A DNA stretch of 64,000 nt, taken from assembly GCF_028583425.1 (NCBI RefSeq), contig NC_072791.1, forward strand, positions 14,341,868 through 14,405,867, written 5' to 3'. Within the stretch, counting starts at the first letter, position 1, and every line of letters begins with the position of its first letter. The translations under genes and the position numbers were made by a program. The stretch comes from Eublepharis macularius (taxonomy: Eukaryota > Chordata > Lepidosauria > Squamata > Eublepharidae). Of the stretch, positions 53,875 through 64,000 are shown in pieces. The notes beneath the pieces are model-generated. The model did not search any database and was not told the origin of the DNA. It saw nothing but the letters and a program-made list of their open reading frames with translations.

Positions 53875-54880
53875 GCCCATTGAGGCTGGCCTGGCAGCCG
53901 CCTCAGGATGCTAAGGTGCTGGAGGGGCGCTGGCCCAGGGGCAGGGGTACGGGTGCCAGGCCCCCTCGATCTCCCAGTGGGAGATTGGGGCCTGGCTCTT
54001 AGCTGGGGGAGTGCATGTGCGTGGAGCGCGCGCACCTGCAGGCACGATGATGTCACTTAGTGACGTCACCACACAGCCCATTTGGGCGTGGATTGGGCCC
54101 GTTGTGGGCCCCTGCGGAGCGCAGGAGCGTTCCTGCGCTCTGCAGGGGCCCACAATCGGCCCAATCCATGCCAAAACGGGACCTATCCTCACCCATTTTG
54201 GCACAGATCGGATCCGTTTTGGCACGGATCGGACCCGTTTTAGGTCCCTGTGGAGCATGGGAGCATTCCTGCGCTCCACAGGGCCCCACAACGGGCCCGA
54301 TCCACGCCAAAATGGGCCTGATCCGCACCCGTTTTGGCATGGATCAGGCCCATTTTGGCGCGGATCAGGTCCGTTGTGGGCCCTTGCGGAGCACAGGAAC
54401 GCTCCCGTGCTCCACAGGGGCCCCGATCCAGGCCAAAACAGGCCTGATCCTGGCGGCTGCTGTGCATGGGGGTGCGCAGCACCACAGGGGGGCGCGTATT
54501 GAAGGTACGCCCCCCCCCGCTGGCCAGGTAGGTGTGGGCGGGGGTGGTAGGGTGGGGGCGGGGGATCCCCCACCCCCACCGGGGGTCTGGCAGCCATAGG
54601 CAGGTGTGCGTGCCATGGAGCTGCCACCACCACCAGCCAGGAGTGCATGCTGGTGGCAGCAGTGTGGGGCAGCTGAGCGGGCAGCCTCCTGTTCAGTTGC
54701 TCTGCGTGCCAGGAGCAGCCAACAGCCAGGGTGGCTGACTGCGCCTGGCCCACAGAGCAACTGAATGGGAAGGCTGGAAGGCCCCCCGCGCATGCACCAG
54801 CCCTATGTGATGATGCCATTAAGCTCCCTCAGGTGCTGGTGACACTGGAGCCGGCCCTGGCTCCACTTGCGCCCCACTCA
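53875..54880. mobile_element. GC-rich insert, resembling the CpG-rich element at 39396
   Basis: It begins near GCTCGCCCATTGAGGCTGGC and ends near GGAGCCGGCCCTGGC. Part (53950-54080) has the CACGATGATGTCACTTAGTG module of TAGGGTTGCCAG elements. Its termini resemble CAGGGCCGGC-type TIRs, but the duplication is not resolved. Confidence 0.5.
54100..54450. repeat. Tandem array, 136-bp period, three units
   Basis: Unit landmarks (CCTGCGGAGC, CCTGTGGAGC, CTTGCGGAGC) fall at 54111, 54247 and 54383, exactly 136 bp apart. Each unit holds a palindrome such as GAGCGCAGGAGCGTTCCTGC and a GGGCCCGATCC/CCAAAATGGGCC stretch. It creates long open frames on both strands that are not genes. Confidence 0.88.
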
Positions 54881-54960
54881 ATCACTATTGATCACTCGAT
54901 CACAGGGAGGAATACATGTGAGTCTGTTCCCTTGCCATTCAAGTGTAATTTGAATGGCAA

Positions 54961-55050
54961 GTAATTTCCCACTGATGCACTAAACAGTATTGATGTGCCT
55001 CGGTTCGATCAAGGTAGTTCTGCCTCCGTCTTTGACAACTGCAAACTCAG
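54961..55050. repeat. 88/90-bp direct repeat, copy 2
   Basis: GTAATTTCCCACTGATGCAC to AAACTCAG, then unique flank TGTGGGAAAGG. The shared CTCAG end is where the foldback is inserted in copy 1. Confidence 0.88.
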
Positions 55051-55054
55051 TGTG

Positions 55055-55850
55055 GGAAAGGAACAGACTGCACAGCTGTCAGGACAGCATTTGGAAATGA
55101 CAGAAAATTGTGCTACTCCAGAACAAGACTGCTTCCACAAAGAGAGGACAGATTCAAAACAAAAATCAAGAACCAACGCCTGCTGATTAATCTGTTGCTA
55201 GCTTGGCAGGGCCTCCCCCTGCTCTTGTTTGAACTGAAAATGCCACGGGAAAAAATTATTTTGTCAGAGGTGTTTCTGCCTGTTGCCGTAGGTTGCAAGG
55301 TCAGAAAAGAAATAATGTGAAGGCTCATTTTATTGTACTGAGATAGAGCTGCTAAAATGCAGGTGGCAAGGCACCAGCTCCAAGAATGAGCAGAGCTGGA
55401 TACTAACACATCCTTGAATTGGCTTATGTTGGAACAGAAGGAATAAAAAGCTGGCCCTATTGAAGCTATACCCTGTTTAGAAGTCAGTCCAACTTCTAAG
55501 CTATACATACCCTGCTTAGAAGTGAGACCAACTTCAACAAGTCAAAGAACTGCTCCTCTCAAGCGTTCAACGGTTTCCTCAGTGCAGAACCACCCCAGTC
55601 CTTCGGAAGATTTCTTACTGTACCTTTGCAGCCATCCAGCAAATAACGATGAATGGAAAAGAGGAGATGAATGAACACAACCCAAACCAAGAAGGGAGAC
55701 AGATGATTAGGGTCATAGAGCGAGACCAAAGAACCAGTAAAGAACAAGACATCAGGGAGAAAGCCGGTCTACAATCCTTTTACATCCTTTTGATATCCTA
55801 TTGCATACGAGTCCAGCTAGATCAGTTGCCTACCGACACAGGCATCAATC
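55055..55850. other. No recognised gene
   Basis: Unique-looking. A short direct repeat (AACTTCTAAGCTATACATACCCTG region, 55465-55530) is present. Confidence 0.4.
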
Positions 55851-55855
55851 TCAAG

Positions 55856-56049
55856 TAGGATTGCCAGCCTACAGGTGACGTCTGGAAATCTCCTGGAATT
55901 ACAACTGATCTCCAAATTTCCTGGAGAAAATGGCGGCTTTGGAGGGTGGATTCTGATATCGCATCCCTGCTCCCCTCCTCAAACCCTGCCCTCCCCCTGC
56001 TCCGCCCCCAAATCTCCAGGAATATCCCAACTCAGAGCCGGCAATTCTA
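55856..56049. mobile_element. hAT-type MITE (TAGGGTTGCCAAC family)
   Basis: TAGGATTGCCAGCC to GAGCCGGCAATTCTA. Body motif CTGGAATTACAACTGATCTC. No clear duplication. Confidence 0.72.
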
Positions 56050-56054
56050 GCCTG

Positions 56055-56890
56055 CCAGCAAGATGCCTCTGGGAAGTCCATGCAAGTTCTGAAGACAACA
56101 GTTTCCCCTGTCCTCACCATCTGAGAGACCTGGGTTCGAATCCCTCCTTCGGCCATAAAGCCCACTGTGGGGTCCCGGGGTTAGTCACAGCCTGGATACA
56201 GCCAGCTTTTTCACTCGCTCTCATGCAATTCCTGCCCTACTACAGGCCCAGTCCTACATGGCATTTGTCCATGCAGGCCCCGTGATAGCATTTTTGATAG
56301 CCAAAAGGGACTCTTTTTTCCTTTTTAACCAGTAGGAAAGCTAGTTGTATCCAACCCTACTCTCTTAATCTAACCTACTTTATACTGCTGTGGTGAGATT
56401 GACAAAGGCCCTGAACTCCATATATGAAGGGGGGGGGGACAAAAAAAAATTCCCCGATTGACATGGTCCATGGGGCCATGTCTAGGAGGACCCTCTGTGG
56501 GCTGGCCTCTGGGTCGGTGGTTAGGCAGAGCAGACACCTCCCCCTTGCACACGGGGGGGGGGGGGCGGGGAAAGGACAGACAGATAAACCTTCTTCCATT
56601 AATTTGTCTTGTCCCTTTTGAATAAGAATGTCCTTGCAATAGTAAATGTGCAGTTGCCTTCAACCGCAAGCAGTTTCCTCAATGAGTTTCCGGCCCTCCA
56701 CCGTAGCCCCCTACTGACTTCCTATATCCCTAGAGAAAAAGAATTATTCTCCTTGTATTTTCTGACATTTGAACAAAAGCGAGATGTTTTTTGAAAAACC
56801 AGTGTCTAAATCGAATGAGTAATTATTTTTAAAAAGCAACTAATTTTTAGCCATCAAGAAAAGCAACGAGCAAATGGAATCATAAATGAA
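56055..56890. other. No recognised gene; two poly-G runs
   Basis: G-runs at 56429-56439 and 56551-56565. A SINE-like scrap (GGGTTCGAATCCCTCCTTCG near 56132) is present. Confidence 0.4.
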
Positions 56891-56894
56891 AATA

Positions 56895-56985
56895 TTTCAG
56901 GTGGCTACGCGTGTCAGTCTGCAGCAGAACAGCAAGATTCAGGTTCAGTAGCACCTTAACAACCAAGAAAAAATTCAGGGTAAAA
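56895..56985. mobile_element. Penelope-type terminal module
   Basis: GTGGCTACGCGTGTCAGTCT, GCAGCAGAACAGCAAGATTC and AGTAGCACCTTAACAACC. Confidence 0.5.
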
Positions 56986-57369
56986 ACTATTTGTTTGTTT
57001 GCTTGTTTATTTGAGAGGTGTATTTGCCACCTCTCCGGAGACGTGCTTGTGGTGGTTATAACTAATCATGTGCCTTCAGAGCTGTGGCCAGGGGCAGGCA
57101 AGCACATTTGGTGCATGGAATGCTGATTTGCCCACCAAAGAATATTTGTGAAAAATGGCCTTTAGAATTTGCCACATGACAGCTTTCATTGGAACAATTT
57201 TTTTAAATAGAAAAGGAAATGTTATGATGATTTTAAAAAGTGGTGGTATGCCTTTGAAACTGGTACAGCTACGCTGCCCGATGACATTTGTATTATGTTG
57301 TTCCTCGAAGCAGCTCAGGGAGAGCATACCCCTCATCCTCTATTTTATCCTTACAACAACCCTGTAAGG

Positions 57370-57466
57370 TAGAGAGCTAGTGTGATGCAGTCGCCTATGT
57401 GTACAGTCTGGGAGATCCATTTTCAAATCCCTACTCTTCATTGAAGCTTTCTAGATGACCTTTCGC

Positions 57467-57533
<67 letters not shown>

Positions 57534-57785
57534 GCTCACACACACACACACACTCTCTCTCTCACTCTCTCTCTCTCGCACACACTCACACTCTCTCTCC
57601 CACACTCTAATACACATACTCTCCCTCCCTCTCCCTCTCCCCCCTTCTCTCTCTCTCTCTCTCACACACACACATTCCCCTTCTCTCTAACCTCCTTCTC
57701 CGGTTTGTGAGGATAGGAGAGTGATCCATGTACTCTGCTCTAAGTTCTGTGAGTGAAGGGAAGGATGGGATTAAAAAATGTACTG
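57370..57785 (+). mobile_element. tRNA-derived SINE interrupted by CT/CA repeat expansion
   Basis: The head GAGAGCTAGTGTGATGCAGT, the body CATTGAAGCTTTCTAGATGACC and the later part CTCCGGTTTGTGAGGATAGG are in SINE order. The interruption sits where the SINE normally reads CTCTCAGCC. Confidence 0.7.
57470..57682. repeat. (CT)n/(CA)n compound microsatellite
   Basis: (CT)n at 57471-57533, (CA)n at 57536-57553, then mixed CT, CA and CCCT runs to 57682. The complementary strand gives an artefactual RERERE-type frame. Confidence 0.95.
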
Positions 57786-58504
57786 GATAGATTGGGGTGA
57801 GAGAATGTGACAGGCTGAAAATTTATGGCTGAGTTAGTCACTTCCAGGTGACGCTCTAGGAATCCCACCCAATCTCAGTTCCCTTTACCATAGAGATTAG
57901 AGGAATTCCTAGAGTGTCGTCTGCTCCATTTTTTTTCTTCTCAAATTATCGAGAATGGGAGGTTGAAGGCAGTGGTGAGAGATTGCCCACTACCACTAGG
58001 CAAATGGTAAGCCTGAATGCTAATGGCATCCCTATGTCATCCTACTCCCCACTTTAAGCACAGACGCCGGAACTCCTGCAAGGAGGAAAAAATAAATTAC
58101 CTGCATTTTGTAGCCACAAAAAATTACAAGGAAACTGTGAGTCAGAAATGACATCTCCCCTGTCCCTCAGCTTGAAATCAGACAGCCCACATTGTTTTCC
58201 AAAAGTGAGGGAACCCCCTTCAGCAAATTTTGGAAAAAAGCTGAACTAACAAGAAATGCGTTAACTTATTCAGTGAGAAAAAAATATGGTGATTGACAGA
58301 AGCTCTTTTAAGGGCTATTTCTATTATTCCATACAGAAACCAGTGCTGTGAAACATCCAGGTTTAAAAGTCAGATGTCAGTCATTTCAAATGAGCATTCT
58401 CTGCTTCCATTGCCTGTGGGTTTCTATTTCTAGAGGAACAACCATTATTATTTAATACTAAAAAGTGAGGAATGTGCTGGATTTGAAAGGAAAAGCCATT
58501 AAAA

Positions 58505-58665
58505 AAAATAAGAACATAAGAACAGCCTTGGCGGATCAAATCAATAGGCCCATGTAGTCCTGCATCCTATTTCACAAGATTGTCCAACCAGACACCCATA
58601 GAAGTCCTTCAAGTAAAGACTTCTATTGTTATTCCCTCCTCCAGCACTGCCATTCAGAGAACTAC
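58505..58665 (+). mobile_element. Interspersed repeat (AAGAACATAAGAA type)
   Basis: AATAAGAACATAAGAACAGC, GGCGGATCAAATCAATAGGC and CAAGATTGTCCAACCAGACA are a familiar reptile LINE/SINE 5' module. Class uncertain. Confidence 0.5.
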
Positions 58666-58679
58666 TGCAATTGAACATG

Positions 58680-58920
58680 GAGGTTCCATTTATTTGTCAT
58701 CATTATGTATTTAATGCATTTTTATCCTCCCTTTTCTCCAAGAAGCTCTAGGCAGAATACTTGGTTCTTCCCTTAATCTCACAACAACCCTACAAGGTAG
58801 GTCAGGCTGAAAAAGAATGACAGGCAGAAGGTCACTCCCTAATTTTAATGGCAAACGGGTCCCCCTATCCTAATCTAACATTGTAACCATTATACCATAG
58901 TGGCTCAAAACAACATGAAT
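58680..58920 (-). mobile_element. tRNA-derived SINE, antisense
   Basis: TTTATCCTCCCTTTTCTCCA, CAACAACCCTACAAGGTAGG, GAAGGTCACTCCCTAATTTT and CATTATACCATAGTGGC. Confidence 0.75.
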
Positions 58921-58924
58921 GAGA

Positions 58925-59635
58925 GACTGATCAAATATGGCATTTTTTAACTTTTTAAAATTCAGCACAGCCTTGGTATTTAGTAGACCTTTTATGTTTA
59001 GAATATATGCTTTATAAACGTGATGTGCTATTGAGTAAGCCAACAGTGCCAGAATGTGTACTCTAGCTTTCTTAACTGAATGGAGGGTCTAGTCTGATTA
59101 TCACACCTCTTCAAGCTGCGAGCCCTGTGACAGGCAAGCCAACGTTTGGAAGTCTAGCCCGGAGCTTTGCAAATTGGACGGCCAACCCTGCTTTGCTACG
59201 AGTGCTAGGTTTCAGATCATAATGTTTATTTTGCTCCTACACACTCTTTATCAGATGATGGTGTAGCTAGGGAGAAAAGAAATCCATTCCAGCCGTAAAA
59301 GCATCCCGTCGAATGCTTCATAAATCTATTCATCACAGTTATGAAACTGACTCAAGCAAATAAAAATTTATACAGCCTTCATTAATTTGGCTTTAAAAAC
59401 ACACACACAAAGATAAGATCCAGCTGCCGTGCTACATATATCTCTGAAGACAACCCTAAAGGTATTTTTAATAGCTAATTTGAGAGGAGATTAGTGTTGT
59501 TTCCAAGGGGGCTTGCACTGATAGAGAGATCTGCTGCATGGTTATTAGATGACACAAACTGATTCCCTCTGTTGGATTTTGCCCCCCAGTATGGCCATAC
59601 CCTTCTCAAGGCAACACCAGCCTGGAAAACAGGGC
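58925..59635. other. Unique sequence; no gene
   Basis: AT-rich with a CA run at 59399-59408. 59320-59400 is a possible conserved block, on weak grounds. Confidence 0.35.
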
Positions 59636-59636
59636 T

Positions 59637-60626
59637 AAAACAAATCAAATGAATTTCAACAGAGATAAATGTGAAGTTCTGCATTTGGGTAGGAAAAATC
59701 AAATGCATAATTATAGGATGGGGGAGACTTGTCTTGGCAACAGTATGTGCAAGAAGGATATAGGTAGGGGTCTTAGTAGACCATATGCTGAACGTGAGTC
59801 AGCAGTATAATGTGGTAACTAAAAAGGCAAATGCGATTTTGGGCTGTATCAACAGAAGCATAGTGTCCAGATCATGCGAAGTGATGGTATTGCTCTGGTT
59901 AGACCTCACCTAGAGTATTGTGTTCAGTTTTGGGCACCACAATTTAAGAAAGTTATAGACAAGCTGGAACATGTCCAGAGGAGGGCAATGAAGATGGTGA
60001 GAGGTCTGGAGACCAAGTCCTATGAGGAAAGGTTGAAGTAGCTCGGTATGTTTAGCCTGTAGAGGAGACAACTGAGAGGTGATATGATAACCATCTTCAA
60101 GTACTTGAAGGGCTGCCTTATAGAGGATGGTGCAGAGTTGTTTTCCACTACCCCAGAAGGTTGAAATTAAATCAAAAGAGTTTTTGGCTAAACATCATGA
60201 AGAACTCCCTGACAGTTAGAGTGGTCCCTCAGAGGAACAGGCTTCCTTGGGAGGTGGTGGGCTCTCCTCCTTTGGAGGTTTTTAAGCAGAAGCTAGATGG
60301 CCATCTGACAGCAATGCTGATTCTGTGAACCTGGGCAGATCATGAGAGGGAAGGCAGGAAGGGTTACATCAGTGCTTAGTTCTCATGACCCCTTCTGACA
60401 TGCCGAAGGTAATACCAATCACCACTTTGGTGTCAGGAAGCAATTTTCCTCAGGCCAGTTTGGCCAGGGATCCTGGAGGTTTTTTGCCATCTTCTAGACA
60501 TGGAGCAGGGCTCACACGGGGTGTGTGTATGTGGGAGGGAGGGAGTTGTGAATTTCCTGCATTGTGCAGGGAGTTGAACTAGATGACCCTGGAGATCCCT
60601 TCTAATCCTATGATTCTATGATTCCA
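59637..60626 (+). mobile_element. CR1 LINE: ORF2 C-terminal remnant and 3' UTR
   Basis: The frame MNFNRDKCEVLHLGRKNQMH, then YAEREVSS and further shifts, is the C-terminus of CR1 ORF2. The UTR ends AACTAGATGACCCTGGAGAT with the CR1 terminal repeat TATGATTCTATGATTC. Frameshifts and stops show it is inactive. It is the longest CR1 piece here. Confidence 0.92.
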
Positions 60627-60629
60627 TCA

Positions 60630-61645
<1,016 letters not shown>

Positions 61646-61736
61646 TTAAAGTGTGTTTCTTAACTAGCTCTCTTCTCTAGCCACTCTTGCATCCCTGTGA
61701 TCCTGATTTTATCGCAAATCCTGCTCAATTTAAGCC

Positions 61737-62419
61737 TGGAGTTGCCAGACCCCCGCTATGGTCTACTATTGCCAGGCCTCATGCAGATAACCCACTAGGG
61801 TGGCCAGCAGGAGGGGGTCCCAGCATTCACCTTGTCTTCACTCCTTGATGTCACTTCCTAGAGTGATGTCATCATGTAGGCATAGGAGCGCGCACGCACC
61901 TCGCAGCGGGCCAATCTGGGCTACAAACGTGCCAAATCAGACCTGTTTGGGCCCAAATCGGCCCACTGTGAAGAGTGGGAGTGCTCTCGGGGCAGTGTAA
62001 TGATGTCACTTCCAGGAAGTGACGTCATTGCATTGCCCAGGGAGCATGCCTGAAAGGCCCATTTCCATGCCTTCCCCTTGCCGGCCAGGTGAGTTGTGGG
62101 GGTGGTCGGAGAATGGGAGCAGGGGATCCCTGCCTACACCAGGGGACCTGGGATCTCTATAACAAACATTACCCCAAAGCAACTCCATTAGTGGCACATA
62201 TTTCTTAATGTCATTTTCGACGAAAACCCAGAAGTGATGGCTGATAGCTCTAGGAATCACTGGAAACACTGATTTCACCACAGTTTTCAGCAATTCCTAG
62301 AGCTTCCTGCTGTCATTTCTGGGTTTTTTCAGGAAGTGACATCACATTGCACATGATGGTGTGTGGCCTCCCTTGTCCCCATTCCTCCTGCTGGTGCTAG
62401 GTATGGCCTGGCAACCCTA
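61737..62419. mobile_element. hAT-type element, 683 bp, perfect TSD, with nested copy
   Basis: TGGAGTTGCCAGACCC to GGCCTGGCAACCCTA, with TTTAAGCC at 61729-61736 and 62420-62427. A second start (TAGGGTGGCCAGCAGG at 61797) and duplicated GATGTCACTTCC palindromes suggest a copy within a copy. Confidence 0.88.
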
Positions 62420-62561
62420 TTTAAGCCACCTCTGACAAATGAACTCTCAAGGCCTGAAAGCAATTGGCTGAGCATTTCTGTGTACTTCACTGTTTTTAAA
62501 ACTAGTAAGTCATAGGTTAACGGAGAGGTTTCTAAGCAAGTTCAGAATCTGCAGAACACTC

Positions 62562-63195
62562 GTGTATTTATTTATTTTATTTACTTCATTTATAATCTAC
62601 TTTAGAATTGTCAGGTTCCCTTACCCTCCAGCTTGGAGGGGTTACCTGTCACTCACCTTTTTGGACGTCTTCACGCACGCATGCTTCCAGGGTGGCACAA
62701 TGCTGTCACTTCTGGAAAGTGACACCATCCCGCAGGCACAGAGAGCATGAGCACGCTTCACAGTGGGCTGATTTGGGCCCAAAACAGGCCCAATTCAGCC
62801 TGTTTTGGGCCCAATTCAGCTTGCTGAGTCACTTCTGGGAAGTGATGTCATCACACTGCTCCAGGAGCACACCCAGAAGGCCTGTTCCCATGCTCCCCGC
62901 AGGCAGCCAGGTGAGTGGTGGAGGGAGGCAGAGGGTGGGAGCAGGGGATCCCCTGCCCCTCCAGGGGACCTGGGATTCCTAGTCCACTTTTTCCCCCAAT
63001 GGGGCCCCAAGTGGCTTTCTACATTCTCCCATCCCCCCTTTTGTCCATACAAAAGCCCTGTAAGGTAGGTTAGGCTGATCGTGTGTGACTGGCCCATAGA
63101 TACCCAGCTAGCTTCCATAGTGGGGTGGCATTTCAAACCTGGCTCTGCTAGAACCTAGTTTGACACTCTAATCACTACATCATGCCAGCTCACTT
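62562..63195 (-). mobile_element. tRNA-derived SINE, antisense, split by a hAT element
   Basis: Tail TTATTTTATTTACTTCATTT to ATCTACTT (62602), resuming at 62982 as GTCCACTTTTTCCCCCAATG and going on to ACACTCTAATCACTACATCA. Confidence 0.78.
62603..62981. mobile_element. hAT-type element (TAGGATTGCCAGG family)
   Basis: TAGAATTGTCAGGTTCCC to GGGGACCTGGGATTCCTA. Flanks ATCTACTT and GTCCACTT match 6 of 8. The centre repeats TTTGGGCCCAAAACAGGCCC-like words. Confidence 0.78.
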
Positions 63196-64000
63196 TAGTA
63201 TTTCTTTAACTCAAAGACACACTCATCAGGAAATATCCAATTAGCACTTTTGAAAATTTATTGCAATATCCATATAGGTTTATTTTTATTTTACTTTTTG
63301 ACCAAAAAATTGAGTGCAGATATTCCGTAGGAAGGGGATTCACAGCTGCTGCTGAATCCAGGCATTACTGGGGGAAATGGGGCTGAGCATAGGGGAGGAT
63401 TTGCCATTTAACTTACAGGGAAACTTCCCACTGGGCCGTTATCCTAGAGGGCCAATGGCAGCAAGGAGTAAACTTAGTCAAACCCTGGTGCCAATGCTTC
63501 AGGGGCCAGCTCAGCAGCAAGGAGGAGCTGTGCCTGCTCACTATCTGCCTCCTCCTGCACTGCCACTAGTTAGTAAAAGCCAGCAATAGGTGAGCCAATG
63601 CCATTTGTTGGCACCACTGATTTGAGAGGCTCTGCCACACTGGCTTGCAATGCCACAGGTGCCACTCCACTTGGCTTGTTCCAGGGCCATTTTCACTTCC
63701 TAGTCTACCCCTGCCAGTGTGCTTCCTTCCCTCACTCTATTGCCCCCCCCCCCCATCAACGGTAGCTGGGCAGGAGCATTGCACATAGAGCAAGACCCAG
63801 CAAGGAGCATTGCACGTAGAGCAAGACCCAGGTAGGTACAGTGGATTGGAGCCTGCATTCTTCTTGCCCTCTTTTTGATGCAAGAACAGGAGACTTCCAT
63901 GCTGTCTGATACCATACCCAAAGACTTTCTCTCTCTATTCAAAAACTTCTGGAAAATGCATTATAAGAAAACACTAAATGGCTGGCACCCCCTTGCCTGT

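Larger units (their letters stand above)
53789..54960. mobile_element. Foldback element with right end missing and GC-rich insert
   Basis: The left arm GGCCAAGCTAGAAGTGACG and GGCAAGTGAACAGACTCACA pairs with 54907-54950 (GAATACATGTGAGTCTG, TTGCCATTCAAGTGTAATT). The terminal CACTTGTAGCTTGGCC is absent. Instead TGAATGGCAA folds back and joins copy 2 of the 88-bp repeat. The interior 53875-54880 is a GC-rich insert. Confidence 0.8.

Noticed and set aside
53911..54819. A 302-codon frame on the minus strand, with overlapping plus-strand frames of 163-179 codons
   Set aside because: They arise from a GC-rich 136-bp tandem palindrome array. The peptides are repetitive (GPxWGPxGAQE-like) on both strands, with no domain and no splice or start context.
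57438..57671. Minus-strand RERERE-type frame
   Set aside because: Translation of a CT/CA microsatellite.

Overview
This window looks like nuclear DNA from a squamate reptile, possibly gecko-like, although the species cannot be fixed from sequence alone. The evidence is a vertebrate-type split gene in a very long intron, and a repeat load of CR1 and L2 LINEs, a Penelope-like element, tRNA- and 5S-rRNA-derived SINEs and many short hAT-type elements. There is no bacterial-style operon, CRISPR array, rRNA gene or functional tRNA gene. Nearly all open reading frames are chance or repeat-derived.

One gene is supported: the 3' end of KCNH5 (EAG2, Kv10.2), a voltage-gated potassium channel alpha subunit, on the minus strand. 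Two coding exons are visible. The penultimate exon (61424-61620) encodes the second half of the cyclic-nucleotide-binding homology domain. The last exon (23474-24421) encodes the C-terminal tail with a calmodulin-binding-like segment, the tetramerising coiled coil and the native stop. Both splice junctions are canonical and in phase, and a 37-kb intron separates the exons. Positions 61621-64000 belong to the preceding intron. Positions 1 to about 23100 are the 3' UTR and the intergenic DNA beyond it.

The rest is an archive of transposition. Many short non-autonomous elements carry 8-bp target-site duplications and TIRs of the forms TAGGGTTGCCA, TAGAGATGGGCA or CAGGGSY, as expected of hAT elements. 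A second group is a family of near-perfect hairpins with RGCCAAGCTACAAGTG-type ends, flanked by CTNAG-like pentamers. Their arms seem to be homogenised against each other. Other items are a decayed Penelope-like element with RT and GIY-YIG traces, CR1 and L2 3' ends, a SINE segment turned into a tandem array (30081-30797), a large inverted duplication (27195-27970) and a GC-rich 136-bp tandem array inside a hairpin element that is bracketed by an 88-bp direct repeat (53701-55050). Many elements are nested, so relative ages can be read.

Several single-copy stretches (about 6340-6690, 12480-12760, 15240-15660, 38590-38860) have no repeat character and are candidate conserved non-coding elements of the KCNH5 locus. 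I found no new enzymatic or defence system. The most unusual signals are structural: the self-homogenising foldback family and the rearranged locus at 53.7-55.05 kb.
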